Shown one piece after another: positions 30,432 to 40,935 of a stretch of DNA of 64,000 bases (the stretch's first letter is position 1; each line of letters starts with the position of its first letter). The position numbers and the translations under genes were made by a program. The DNA comes from Nematopogon swammerdamellus (lineage: Eukaryota > Arthropoda > Insecta > Lepidoptera > Adelidae). The stretch spans positions 21,653,566 to 21,717,565 of the forward strand of contig OX336340.1 in assembly GCA_946902875.1 (NCBI GenBank), read 5' to 3'. The notes beneath the pieces were generated by a model. It had not been told where the DNA came from. It made no database searches and was given only the letters and a program-made list of their open reading frames with translations.

Positions 30432-31389
30432 CAGTGGCGGCTGGTGACTTCAGTGACCTGTAGTGCGCTAAGTACCTACCTACATAGGTACTTAAATCCC
30501 AAATTTACCAACACATTCCCGTCATATTATTTTAAGATAGGGACTTCCAAATGTTTTAAATGCCTGCATTTTATTATGTACGTACCTATGTAGTATGAAT
30601 ATTCTCAAGACACTCAATGAGTTGCAAAAAACAAGAAAAAATATCTAATCAAGTTTTTTAACTCATTTTTAGTACCTTTATGAACATACCCATAGACCAC
30701 AACACTAACTGCAGCTTTCAAAAAGAAAACAGTAGTAATGTCCCAAAAATATTTCAAAAAAATATATAAAAATTAAAGCAATTCATAAGTAGGAATTGAA
30801 CCCGGGATCACCTGATTGAAAAGCCTTGCCTTTAACCAACGCTTAGGCAAATATCGGCACCACTAAATTCAAGTATCACGCGACAGAAAGCACAAAACCT
30901 AACCATATCCCATTTTAAATATTCGCGCGCTAACGGGTATGTGACATCACATGACAGCGCGCTGACTCTAGGCAGACGGACTCGTGCAAAACGAATCGCT
31001 CGCGACGACGTGTCGCACGCTCGGCTATTCACGATATAGCGTCCTTGTTTGGCGATCGTGCGCCGCACGCAGAACTCCATTTCGGCCCATACTGTTTCTA
31101 TGAAGTATCTTTTGTCTCACGCGCCAGCGGTGTTTTGCCGGTCCCCATACATTTAGTAGGGAGACCGGCGTGCGTTACTCGATTCCGCACGGGTCGCGCG
31201 TTTAAACGCAAAAAAGTGCCTTGTGGTCTATAGAATAAGGTCGAATTCACATTCGTATTTATTTGGAGTACGATCATTATGGTTTTAATGTAGGTATGTT
31301 GTAAGATATTATTTATTTCGAGTGAAGTGAAGACTTCTAGTGGTGTGGTAGTGCGGCGCACGAGCGCACTTTAAGACCAGCCGCCAGTG
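30432..31389. mobile_element. Non-autonomous hAT-like DNA transposon, 958 bp
   Basis: The left end is CAGTGGCGGCTGGTGACTTC. The right end, read inward on the opposite strand, is CACTGGCGGCTGGTCTTAAA. A perfect 8-bp duplication GTAGCATT flanks it (30424-30431 and 31390-31397). Terminal CA(G/C)TGGCGG and 8-bp target sites are characteristic of hAT elements. No transposase frame is present. The interior holds a tRNA-like sequence (30792-30848) and GC-rich DNA to the right. Confidence 0.85.
30785..30852 (-). mobile_element. tRNA-derived sequence inside the hAT-like element
   Basis: On the minus strand GCCTAAGCGTTGGTTAAAGG resembles box A with D-loop, and GGTTCAATTCC (30802-30792) is a perfect box B. 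The spacing suits a tRNA-derived SINE or tRNA pseudogene. The acceptor stem is not clear, so it is not called a functional tRNA. Confidence 0.55.
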
Positions 31390-32084
31390 GTAGCATTAAA
31401 GGAAAATATAATCACTATTGGCCACTGTCTGTATTGTATTTTATTGTTGTATTGTTTATTGATCATTCATATGGCAGTTAGACTGCTCTCGAACTTGTCA
31501 CAATTTGTTCTATCCGGTTCGATTACACCCACGAAGAAGAACCGACAAGAAACTTCGCAGGGTATTTTTTAAACATATTTTACAAGAATTTAGTGACTAG
31601 CCACATCTGGAGATAGTAAGCCCATTTGCTTACTAATGCCAAACGGAATTACATTTACAGATGGTCACAGGAACAATAATTTTAATATTTTACCTTAATT
31701 TATTTTTACTATGTATTTTTATATTGCTACGCCTACATGTACAATTTCACCAATCTCTACATTTTCATAGCCGGCTATCGCGCATCGTAAAGGCAATACT
31801 TAGCCGGAACGCGATAACGGGGCGCGTCTCTGCGAAAGTAAATAAACTCTTTATCTACCCTCTCGGAGGCTGCGGGGGCATCTCCCGGCGCATCTACGCT
31901 AAAGCGAAGGCCAGCGGGCCCTTGCCGGGGCCTTCGTGCTGTGCCGGTGACGGGGGATGAGAGAAAATCTAGTTTTCTCGCTGAAAAGATGAAAGTTCAC
32001 CCCTCTGTGTGTGCCTGTGAAAACGGTGGGGAGGAGAATAATTTTATTTTTCCGTTACTTACGGGCGGGAGTAGTATGTTTTTA
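31390..32084. other. Unique sequence with a GC-rich patch
   Basis: 31855-31960 is GC-rich with a self-complementary AAGGCCAGCGGGC / GCCGGGGCCTT stretch. No gene is recognised. Confidence 0.35.
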
Positions 32085-32330
32085 AGTAATTTTTATACAT
32101 TTTAACATTTTGTTTTTTTACCATTTTTTTTACTATCTGCCATAATAACACATTATTCTGCGTAAATTTCAACCGGCTACCTATTACGGTTCAAAAGATA
32201 CAGCCCTCGGACGGACGGACGAACCAACGTACAGACAGACAGACAGACAGGCAGACGGCGTAGGCTTAGTTATTACTTAGTTATTGTGGAAGCCTATTGG
32301 CTTCCACATGGATACGGAATCCTAAAAACA
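32085..32330 (-). mobile_element. Family Q repeat
   Basis: Reverse-strand copy: TGCCATAATAACACATTATT, AAATTTCAACCGGCTACCTA, a GGACGGACGGACG / GACAGACAGACAG run, ACGGCGTAGGCTTAGT and TACGGAATCCTAAAAA. A TTGTGGAAGCC/GGCTTCCACA palindrome lies at about 32285-32309. Confidence 0.75.
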
Positions 32331-32429
32331 TTTTGACTATATAGTTTTTAACTGTACATAAGAGAAAATATTGACTGGAAGCCGCCTATGTTGAGTCTAT
32401 TGACTAGTTACAAAGAAAATGTAATTTTT

Positions 32430-32803
32430 TTACGCGGTTGGCTACACCACCTACATTGTAGGTCCTACAACATCCGTGATGTCAGCCCATAACACCGGGT
32501 AAGCTAGGTGCCATGTCAGTGCTTCCATTCATTTCGCGCCGGCTACACTGAACTGGACGGAAAACGCGAACTATTTACATAGCCGTTTCGACCGACGACG
32601 TTTCGCTCAGTGCGGTGGTACCAACCCGGCCGGGATAAACGCTACCACCTAGTAAAGTAATTAGGAAGGGACCTACAGTTTAACGTGGAATCCGAATCAT
32701 GGTCAGCCTCCCACGGTCGAGCGGGCACCCATCCCAGTACTGACCGCGCTCAGCGTTGCTGAACAACAATCGACTGACCGCACCACTGAGCTACCGAGGC
32801 TGA
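32430..32803 (-). mobile_element. Family S SINE, full length (best reverse copy)
   Basis: The minus-strand head is GTCAGCCTCGGTAGCTCAGT, followed by GCGGTCAGTACTGGGATGGG (5S rRNA box C-like) and TTCGGATTCCACGTTAAACT. The body has the CCGCACTGAGCGAAACG block and the 3' end CCAACCGCGTAAAAAA. All modules are present, which makes it a good reference for the family. Confidence 0.85.
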
Positions 32804-32811
32804 CGAATTTT

Positions 32812-32875
32812 CTTATCCCTTAGTCGACTTTTACGACATGCGACGGGGAGCATGTCGTAAAAGTCGACTAAGATG
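32812..32875. mobile_element. Family T 5' fragment rearranged into a 23-bp-arm hairpin
   Basis: Arms 32819-32841 and 32850-32872 are exact reverse complements (CTTAGTCGACTTTTACGACA...), with the loop GACGGGGA. The arm is family T sequence that normally occurs once, so the second arm is an inverted duplicate. Confidence 0.8.
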
Positions 32876-33748
32876 CAATTCGCATATAATCAATATTCAT
32901 AAAGTATCTACATGTTATATAATTATACTACAAGTTAACAATTAATCAACTGGGGATCGCTGTCTAGGTAGGTACATTCATCACTACAGCGGCAGACACT
33001 TCCACACTGACGACTTTTCATTTGGTGATAAGCGCCGCTTCCCTCAACGCCGCCAGATTAAGAAATATTACGCTCTAACTCCGCACAAGAAGTCGACAAG
33101 TGCAGTGGTACCCACCCGGCCTCCTCCCTCCCCACACCTCTCTCCCCCCTTCGATATCTAACTCAAATTATTTCTCTTCGCGCTGAACTTTTTCTTCGCG
33201 CTCCAACCAGCCACTGAAAGCTCTAAGAGATCGTTAAGCAAATGTGGACTTTAAAAACGAACGATTGACGTTTAAATTCGTATCGCATAACGCGCGGTAG
33301 TTGTGATACTCGACGCGTCGAACGTGGAAACTGGGATTCATTTGCGAATTGAAGAAAGGGACAGGTAGATGGAAATTATGCAAATGTGGGCGAGGTAGAG
33401 GGGGACGGAGGCAGCTCGCAGCGCCCTCCGAGCGACACCTAGTGAGGGGTGGGCGAAATTTCAACTCGGATGAAACGATTTATTACAAAAGCGTTGAGTA
33501 CTTGAAATTAATTATACTAAGTTTTGCTTTCGTTCTGTTCGCATTGTTCTCTGGTGTCGGGAGAATTCTACCGCGTTTTTTTTTCTCGTCTGGTTATTGT
33601 GAGTTCGTTTGAGTAATATTTATGTGTAGGTACAATACATTCTCACTTTTATTTGTACTATCAACATATTTTTCCGAATAAAATGTCTTTCACGAAGTTC
33701 ACGTAATTTTCTTATAGTACTGTAGTAAATGAGTGCTCAAATAAGGGG
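32876..33748. other. Unique sequence, nothing recognised
   Basis: Mixed composition with a pyrimidine-rich tract at 33115-33155 and GC-richer DNA at 33380-33450. Short open frames have no known domain. Confidence 0.4.
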
Positions 33749-33998
33749 TCTAGCCGGAAAGCTCGAAAGCAGAAAGTTTGACTTCGGAACCTTGTTCTGA
33801 CTAGCTAGGAAACATACTAAAAGTCCCCACCACTGGGGGGTGCGCCCTAGGGGGGGGGGGGGGGGGGGGGGTGAGGGAGCATGAAGATGGTCCCATTTTT
33901 CGGTTTTTCACTTATATCTCAAAAACGGTGCATCATAGGAAAAACTGTTCAATTACGGAATAAGAGGTGATAAAATTCTCTACAACTTTCACATATAC

Positions 33999-35443
33999 TG
34001 ATTCTGACTGGGTCTGACTTCATCGAGATCCCGTCTGGTGTGCCGCAGGGCTCGCATCTTGGGCCGCTGCTCTTCAACGCCTATCTCTACGACATCGGCA
34101 GCTGTTTCCGGCATGCCCTGTTCCTTTTGTACGCTGATGACAAAAAGATTTATATGGCGATTGACCACGAATCAGAATGCACCAAATTACAGGGAGACCT
34201 AGACAACTTATGCCAATACTGTGTGGTCAATCGCCTCGACCTGAACGTTAGTAAGTGCCAAGTCATCACGTTCACTAGGAACAGGAAGCCGATGGTTTAT
34301 ACATACACACTCAATGGATTACCCATACAGCGCGCCGATGTCGTCAGGGATTTGGGTGTTATGCTCGACTCCAAGCTTGTCTTTGACAAACACTTCGAGC
34401 ATATAGTTTCGAAGGCGTACAAGATGTTGGGTTTCCTCATACGGACTTGCAAACCGTTCTCCAACCCTGCGACACTGAAACTTCTCTACTTTGCGTATGT
34501 CCGCAGCGTGTTGGAGTTCGCCTCTCCTATATGGTCCCCACAATATGTGACACATATTCGGCGTATTGAGGGAATCCAACACAAATTTATCAGACATCTG
34601 GTCTATAGATCAAGAAGCGTCTTCGTAGATTATGGGGAAGCGGCGAGCCATTACAACTTGCAGTCACTGGAGCAAAGGAGATCGGTAGCAGACATTGTCT
34701 TTTTATATAATATAATTCACAATTATATTGACTGCTCCGATCTCCTCGCACGCATAACGCTGCGAGCAGCCCCTGCGCACACAAGACGACCTCGATTGTT
34801 TCAGCCGCGCGCATGCAAAACAAACTACGCTAAAAACTCAGTGCTCAACCGAAGCATGGCCGCGTACGATCGCACCTATAGCGGCGTAGACATTTTTCAT
34901 TTGAGTAAGCGCTCCTTCCTTGTCAACGCACGGCAGCAGGTAGGTGACGCCGCCACGCCGCCGCCGGTGAAATGACGCAAAACCACTAGACGTGAAAACG
35001 TAAGTTATCTGTCGTTTCGAATTTTGTTTTACCTTTATTGTGTCGCGAACACCAGTCACACACACACCACAAAAAAAAAATATCACATACACTCACACAA
35101 ACACACCCTGCCATCCCACACACACACACACACACACACCCAACACCCTCATACACACATACACACCCTCTCATTCACACATGCACGTCCTCAAGGATTA
35201 AATTAAATAGAACAAAATTTATTTATGTTTGTGTTTAGTTGTATTTTTTCTGTTATTTTTGTTTAAGTACTTTGTTTTTTTTTTCTCCTTCTTTTTCTTA
35301 GCACGACGTTAATGAACATATTGTATTTTGTAAATCGTGAAACTTTCTAATTGGCCTTATAATTTTTTTCTTTATATGTATGTAATAGATCTTAAGTTAG
35401 CTGTTAAGTTTCCTAATAAATAAATAAATAAATAAATAAATAA
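33999..35443 (+). mobile_element. 5'-truncated non-LTR retrotransposon with TAAA tail
   Basis: It begins within the RT domain and ends in about eight TAAA units (35414-35443) after a CA-rich 3' UTR (35050-35190). ATATAC flanks it (33993-33998 and 35444-35449), a likely target duplication. It lies in the loop of the foldback element, so it arrived after, or within, that structure. Confidence 0.8.
34007..34975 (+). pseudogene. Reverse transcriptase C-terminal half of a jockey/CR1-like LINE
   Basis: Open from 34007 to the stop at 34973-34975 with no true start, since the 5' part is missing. RT motif B GVPQGSHLGPLLF is near the left end and motif C LLYADDKKI is intact; motif A and the endonuclease are absent. 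Thumb-region sequence follows (NVSKCQVITFTRN, VRDLGVMLDSKLVFDKH, LKLLYFAYVRSVLEFASPIW), then a C-terminal basic region. The frame is undamaged over its whole length, so the insertion is fairly young. Confidence 0.85.
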
Positions 35444-35754
35444 ATATACACTTTTTACCAATTCTCAATCTTTGTCGAGATAGAAGGTCCGAAAAGAGGC
35501 CGATTTTATTTGTAAATAAAAGCAAAACTCTGTTTTTGTCATAAATTGCCGTAATTGAACAGTTTTTCCTATGACGCACCGTTTTCGAGATATAAGCGAA
35601 AAACTGAAAAATGGGACCTTCTTTGTGCTCCCCCCCCCCCCCCCCCCCCTAGGGCGCACCCCCCAGTGGTGGGGACTTTTAGTATGTTTACCTCCTAACT
35701 AGTCAGAACAAGGTTCCGAAGTCAAACTTTCTGCTTTCGAGCTTTCCGGCTAGA

Positions 35755-37079
35755 ACATTCGTTTCCTGGCCTAATAAGATAGTTTAGACGACGAGTCCGC
35801 GGCTTTGCTTGCCGGAAAAATATCATATTGCCATCTTTAGATATGCAAGAAAACGTCTGTGAAAACCCTATGTGAATAAATTCTTTATATATGATTCTCC
35901 AATAGTTCTCGACGTATTTATAAGCAAACATAAATCGACGAACGCGCGTTGGTCGGTCGGCACTCCGTGGTTGGTTATTTATTAGGATTGAATTTCATAG
36001 ATTGAACGAATTTAATTTGATAAATTGACTATGGCACTATAAACTAGATATAGGTAGGCAGAATGGTCAGATTCTTCAGTATTCATGTTTATGCTGTAAA
36101 TATTAATGCGCTTGTAAGTTACTATCTACTAATAACTAAATAATTAAAACCTAACTAACAAATGTATAACATTGATAAAATTAACCTAATAAATAAATAA
36201 AGAAAAACTAAATACTAACATTCAAGATTACTGTAAGTAAAAAACTTCGTCCAATTCCTCCGACTCCGCCACAGTACCCAATACGCTGGCTGCGTTGCCC
36301 CTTTGAATGGCTAGGCCTATTTGCTGAAAAAAGAAAGACTTGGCGAGTCGGTCACCAGACTGACACTTACTGACAGACTGTTACTATTATATAATACTTA
36401 TAAGGTACTAACAAAACATTGTGACTTGCGAAGTTTGTTTGTCAGTTCTTCTTCGCATTGAATTTAGAACTGGCGGAATTTTCGACATATCCAAGCGTAG
36501 GTTACCTACCTTATTATAAATTATACAATAAACAATAGATTAATAATTAAAATAAGTATTAATGTAATATAATTAACATATCAAAAGATATAATGTGTAA
36601 AAATATTCAATGTTTCTTGTAGGTGTAGAAAAACATTTTATTTTGTAAAAAATGTTTTTCATACTTTTATCCACGACTACCGTACACCCTACCCGCACCA
36701 CTATCCCACCATCATTGATTTTCCCACATTTTACTGTCCATTATCGCCGCTATATACGCACGAAGAGACGCAGGTATGGTATAAAGGCTCCATTGCGAAG
36801 GCTGTATAGAGACGCGCCGGAATATTGCCAGGTGCCAATATGGACCTAAACCTAATCCTCGCAAAGGACGGCGCTACGCCTGCTACGATATACTATAAAT
36901 CATAAGGAGTGTAAGCAGAGTTTGCAATCTATTCTGGTGGCAAAAAATGTTTTCTGTGACTAAAATAACATCTATATGTAGAATAAAATAGATTGGAACA
37001 GAATAGAATAGAAATCCTTCGTTACACAACCAAAAATAATAAAACAAGAATACAAGAAAGAAAATTCTACAGATGGTTA
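35755..37079. other. Unique AT-rich sequence, nothing recognised
   Basis: Long AT-rich DNA. AAAAACATTTTATTTTGTAA near 36630-36660 is part of a short imperfect inverted repeat. No gene is recognised. Confidence 0.4.
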
Positions 37080-37225
37080 ATAGTTCGTGTTTTCCGTCCA
37101 GTTTAGTGTAGCCGACATGAAATGAAGGGAAGCACTGACATGGCACCTAGTTCACCCGGTGTTATGGGCTGACATCACGGATGTTGTAGGTGATGTAGCC
37201 AACCGTGTCAGTTACCACAAAAAAA
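37080..37225 (+). mobile_element. Family S SINE, 3' fragment
   Basis: AGTTCGTGTTTTCCGTCCAG, GAAGCACTGACATGGCACCT, GACATCACGGATGTTGTAGG, and GTCAGTTACCAC with an A-tail. It is 5'-truncated. Confidence 0.85.
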
Positions 37226-37317
37226 AATTATATCTATATATGTATATAGTGTAACAAAAAACTAATTTCGTTAATTATCAATACTAAGGGATGGTCATGG
37301 AGTTAATTTACTTTATT

Positions 37318-37510
37318 TTATGAATTATGAGATACTGAGTTTGTAGACTCTATATATGATACTAAAACTAAATTGATGATTTTTGGAAATATTATCTGTA
37401 TGTATATATGTTCCTCCATAACTCTTAAACCGATCATCCGAATTTGATGAAACTTAGTACAAGCACATTTGCCTATACGAGACACAGGATAGGCTAAATA
37501 AAATTCAGTT
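37318..37510 (-). mobile_element. Family C repeat
   Basis: Reverse-strand relative of 44840-45060: GAGATACTGAGTTTGTAGAC, CTCCATAACTCTTAAACCGA, TCATCCGAATTTGATGAAAC, then AGGATAGGCTAAATAAAATT. Its class is unknown. Confidence 0.65.
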
Positions 37511-37884
37511 CCGGTTACTCTTGATGTGCCTCTCATACAAACCGAATTGTTCCGCGCGTCGAAATAAAGGTACGGTAGCGGGCTTACTTAATTTTCTTCT
37601 TTTGAAATACGAATTTAACGAGAGCGAAGCCGCGGGCAAAAGGTAGTAAAATTAATATACGAGTAATATTTTTTGTATTTACGTTGCAGAAAGGCTAACT
37701 TTCCAATAGAAATAAAAAGTTAGCAAGATTTTGTTTCGGGAAATATGAGTAGATATGTTCCAATAATCATTTAACAGCCTGTTTCTGTCGAAACGTAGGA
37801 AACCTATATACTATGCCATGCCTGTATACTATGCCAGTGGTTTCAGTTTGGTCGCGCCACCTAGATACAGACAGAAAACCCAAA

Positions 37885-38185
37885 CCCTTTCCACCTCCGC
37901 ACAACGCGCACTGGGCAGGGATTGCATCCCTATACACTGGACTTACCACGGATGCGTACCAATCTGCAGATCTTTCCTCCACAGAACCGGTAAACTCTGG
38001 AACGCTCTCTCTGCCCACATATTTTCCCCCAAGTATAGTCTCGGATCCTTCAAGAGAGGCGTGAATGGGCACCTGTCAGGCCGGCATGACATTCGCAACC
38101 CGCGCGTACGACCGAATGTCCATGGGCGTCGTTAGACACCTTATGGGTGGTTCAGAGCCATATGTCGCTCTTACTATAAAAAATA
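37885..38185 (+). mobile_element. Jockey-like LINE 3' end, close to the 14183-15800 family
   Basis: It encodes the C-terminal region in shifted frames (SFLHRTGKLWNALSAHIFS, then KYSLGSFKRGVNGHLSGRHD) and the UTR GACACCTTATGGGTGG, ending TATAAAAAATAAA. It is about 90 percent like 15515-15790 by eye. DNA at 37511-37884 shows nothing else recognised. Confidence 0.85.
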
Positions 38186-38617
38186 AATCCCCAACAATTT
38201 CTGTAGCTGTTTCGACCGTTCCGAAATAAAACTGAAAAATAAGAAAACAAAAAAAAAACTGTCGGTTCTGTAGTTTAGTAAGTACGAGGAATGGGGAATG
38301 CCTCGCGACGCGCGGGTGCGGGGGCGCCGCGACGCCTGAGCGTATGACGACGCCGGAATTTACGACGCGACGTGCGGACGTGACGCGATCCGCGCCCGAT
38401 TTTTAAGGTACCAGCCGCTTTTAATATTTAATCTTTCGCCGAATTTTTATGTCGCACTTATTCCCCACTACTCGCACACACTCACACACACATCTTGATA
38501 CCTCGAGAATGTAGATACAGATTTTCATAAGAATTTTTCCTTTGCAGGCAAGATCTATCTACATTATGTTATGTACCTAAACAGCATTACCTATATATTT
38601 ACCGATATATACATACT
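38186..38617. other. Unique sequence with a GC-rich patch
   Basis: The GC-rich, CGCG-containing patch 38300-38400 has no recognised function. Confidence 0.35.
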
Positions 38618-38853
38618 TTCTTACCTTACTAGGTGGTAGGGTTTATCCTGCCAGGGTGGTACCACAGCACTGAATGAAACGTCGTCGGTCGAAACGGCTA
38701 TGTAAATATTTCGTGTTGTCCGTCCAGTTCTGTGTAGCCGACATGAAATGAAGGGAAGCACTGGCATGGCACCTAGTTCATCCGGTGTTATGGGCTGACA
38801 TCACGGATGTTGTAGGTGAGGTAGCTAAGAGTGTCAGTTTCCATAAAAAAGTT
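38618..38853 (+). mobile_element. Family S SINE, 3' two-thirds
   Basis: CTTACTAGGTGGTAGGGTTT, GAATGAAACGTCGTCGGTCG (with a 3-bp CGT repeat), GACATGAAATGAAGGGAAGC and GTCAGTTTCCATAAAAAA. Confidence 0.85.
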
Positions 38854-38899
38854 TTTTTTTTATATTTGTGGTCCGCTCTGCTCGCGTTATACCAAAACC

Positions 38900-39020
38900 C
38901 ACCTTTGTTTCGACTTCGACCAATTTCGAATTTGATCACTTTCGACCTCTACTTATCACTTTCAGATTCGATCACTTTAGACTGCGACCATTTTCGACTT
39001 TGATCACTTCAAAGTTTACT
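38900..39020. repeat. Imperfect short tandem repeat
   Basis: Degenerate units around TTTGATCACTTTCGAC and TTCGATCACTTTAGAC recur about five times. It is a cryptic repeat with no coding meaning. Confidence 0.5.
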
Positions 39021-39099
39021 TTTCTGTCTCTAATAATAATTACTTGGTTGATACAACCGTCCGGAGATAATTTACGTTTGGCTAATTCGTGTAACGTAC

Positions 39100-39372
39100 A
39101 AATCAGCAGACTCCGGTACCTTGGGCGTTGAACGGGCTCAATGGAATGGTGGCTAAACTGCCAGAGCTGGATATCTTCAACTGTAACCGTAGGCAGTTTA
39201 TAAAACTAGCCACCGAATAATGTATAAATCAGGTACTGTAGATATAATGTTCTCTTTATCTTATTCATTAATATCCATTTATTATTATCATATTATTAAC
39301 CTAACCTTTGGATATATTATCTGTAAATAGGAGGTTTTTGAGTAAATAAATAAATAAATAAATAAATAAATC
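39100..39372 (+). mobile_element. Probable LINE 3' end with TAAA tail
   Basis: AT-rich 3' UTR-like DNA (TTATCTGTAAATAGGAGG) ends in about seven TAAA units at 39342-39371, as in the LINE at 35443. No coding motif is retained. Confidence 0.45.
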
Positions 39373-40165
39373 GCATTAATGAACACTACATTGAAATACG
39401 TTGTGCTGCTCTCGAATTATAACCGAACTAACACATTCCTTTTACACTATTATTTACACATATATATTTAGAATTTGAACTAGGTATGTAGAACAGGCGT
39501 AGACTTTGCGTTTTCATAGCCAGCTATGGCTGTATATTAATTTTATTTTATTTATTAGGATAAAAACAAACAAAAAAAAACAACAAGAAAGAAACAAAAC
39601 AGAGTAGTAGTAGCATAGTATTATAATAGTAGTAAAAAACGAAACATGAGAAACAAGAGCTAAAACAGAAATATCATACTACCCATATACGTCATGCCAC
39701 TACTACATACTACTCTATCTCTGGAAGATTCCGGAATAAATAAAAAAAAACTATACGATGTTGAAGAAGAATAAAGATGAAGGAATATAAGCGAGTACAG
39801 CCGGCACAACTGAGTAGGTACTATGTACTACTGCGCGGAGTAAGCTCTCAGTAATCCACTGCGAAGTAAATCCTCAATTAATAGTTCCGGAGCGGCGACG
39901 TCTGTCTACGTAAGTCGATATATTGCCCGCTTCCGCCGCGGCTGCCGGGCGGCGCCACGGTCCGTCGCGTGACGCGCTTCCGGCGCCCGTGTGACGCACT
40001 TCCGGCCGACACACTGCCTCCGCCGTCGCCGCCGCCCCGCAGCATGCATGTCAAAATTTAGAACACTGACAAAATCACCGAAATACACATAACGTCATAC
40101 CTGCTTCCGAATGGGGTACGGCACAGACGCGTATCTCTAGAGAAAATCTAACAGTGGCAACTGTT
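39373..40165. other. Unique sequence with a GC-rich patch
   Basis: The GC-rich stretch 39895-40045 includes a GCCGCCGC run. No gene is recognised. Confidence 0.4.
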
Positions 40166-40450
40166 ACCACCCAACCATAAGGTGTCTAACGACGCCCATT
40201 AACATTCGGTCGTATGCGGGGGTTGCGAATGCCATTCCAGCCTAATATTAATACATTTTGGTTAAATTTATTAAATCAATTTAATATCCCTACTATTAAT
40301 GTTATTGTTCCAATAGCCCCAGTTAAAGGCCATGGACTACAATTTACTAGATGATATGGGTGATTTATTGAAGATCACGCCCCCTTGAAGGACCCGAGAC
40401 TGTACTTGGGGGGAATATATATGTAGGGAGAGCGTTCCAGAGTTATTTTC
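40166..40450 (-). mobile_element. Jockey-like LINE 3' end split by a mitochondrial insert
   Basis: Reverse-strand copy: AAGGTGTCTAACGACGCCCA, CGTATGCGGGGGTTGCGAAT before the insert, CCTTGAAGGACCCGAGACTG and GGGAGAGCGTTCCAGAG after it. About 15 bp of the LINE present in other copies is missing at the insert site. Confidence 0.8.
40241..40370 (-). pseudogene. cox3: Nuclear mitochondrial insert (NUMT): 5' end of cox3
   Basis: Read on the minus strand with the invertebrate mitochondrial code (ATA = Met, TGA = Trp), 42 codons are continuously open. They contain NHPYHLV, SPWPLTGAIG, TMTLMVGMLNWF and NQNVLML, the N-terminal region of cytochrome c oxidase subunit 3. In the nuclear code the frame is broken by TGA. 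The usual Tyr before SPWP is Cys. It sits exactly between two halves of a jockey-like LINE tail, so it was probably captured during repair of a break in that LINE. It has no function as a nuclear gene. Confidence 0.88.
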
Positions 40451-40935
40451 CACAATGCTCTATATTAATTTTCGTTGGTTCCGGGTACTACATACTTAAC
40501 CATTTTTGAGGACATTCCCGATTTGGTCTAGATATGCCAGTTTAGGTCCTAGTCGCACGTACCTGGACCAGTACCTGGACTAAGGATGACCATTCCAGAC
40601 TCTTCAACTCACATTCGCTCCATATATCTTTTTCACTAGTCTCCTATCATCCATTCTTCCAACATGACCGAGTCACTGCATTCTTTTCTCAATCCTTGTC
40701 ACTATATCTTGGAGGCCACAACGCTCCCTACACTACTTCTCAATCTATCTTTCAATATGACTCTCTGCTACTCCTCAATGCACGAATTTACAAAGTATTT
40801 ATCTTGCTGTAATGCTGCGAAATAGAATACTTTAGCTGAAGTTCCAGAAACTCTACCATTCCATATTAAAAGCTTACCTAAGATCGAGAGTTACATACTT
40901 TACAACAACAAATAAACACAAGGTGCATCTCCAGC

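Larger units (their letters stand above)
33749..35754. mobile_element. Foldback element: 206-210-bp arms with paired poly-G/poly-C
   Basis: Left arm 33749-33958 and right arm 35549-35754 are inverted copies: TCTAGCCGGAAAGCTCGAAA, GGAACCTTGTTCTGACTAG, CCCACCACTGGGGGGTGCGC, then TCCCATTTTTC and AAACTGTTCAATTACGG. Each arm has a homopolymer at the same place (22 G at 33850-33871, 20 C at 35630-35649). The loop holds non-arm sequence plus a LINE. No clear target duplication was found at the outer ends, so the mechanism is uncertain. Confidence 0.85.

Noticed and set aside
30785..30852. tRNA gene
   Set aside because: Box A and box B are present but no convincing acceptor or anticodon stem; it lies inside a hAT-like element.
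35050..35190. CA-rich open frames
   Set aside because: This is a CA microsatellite in the 3' UTR of a LINE; histidine/threonine repeats are translation artefacts.
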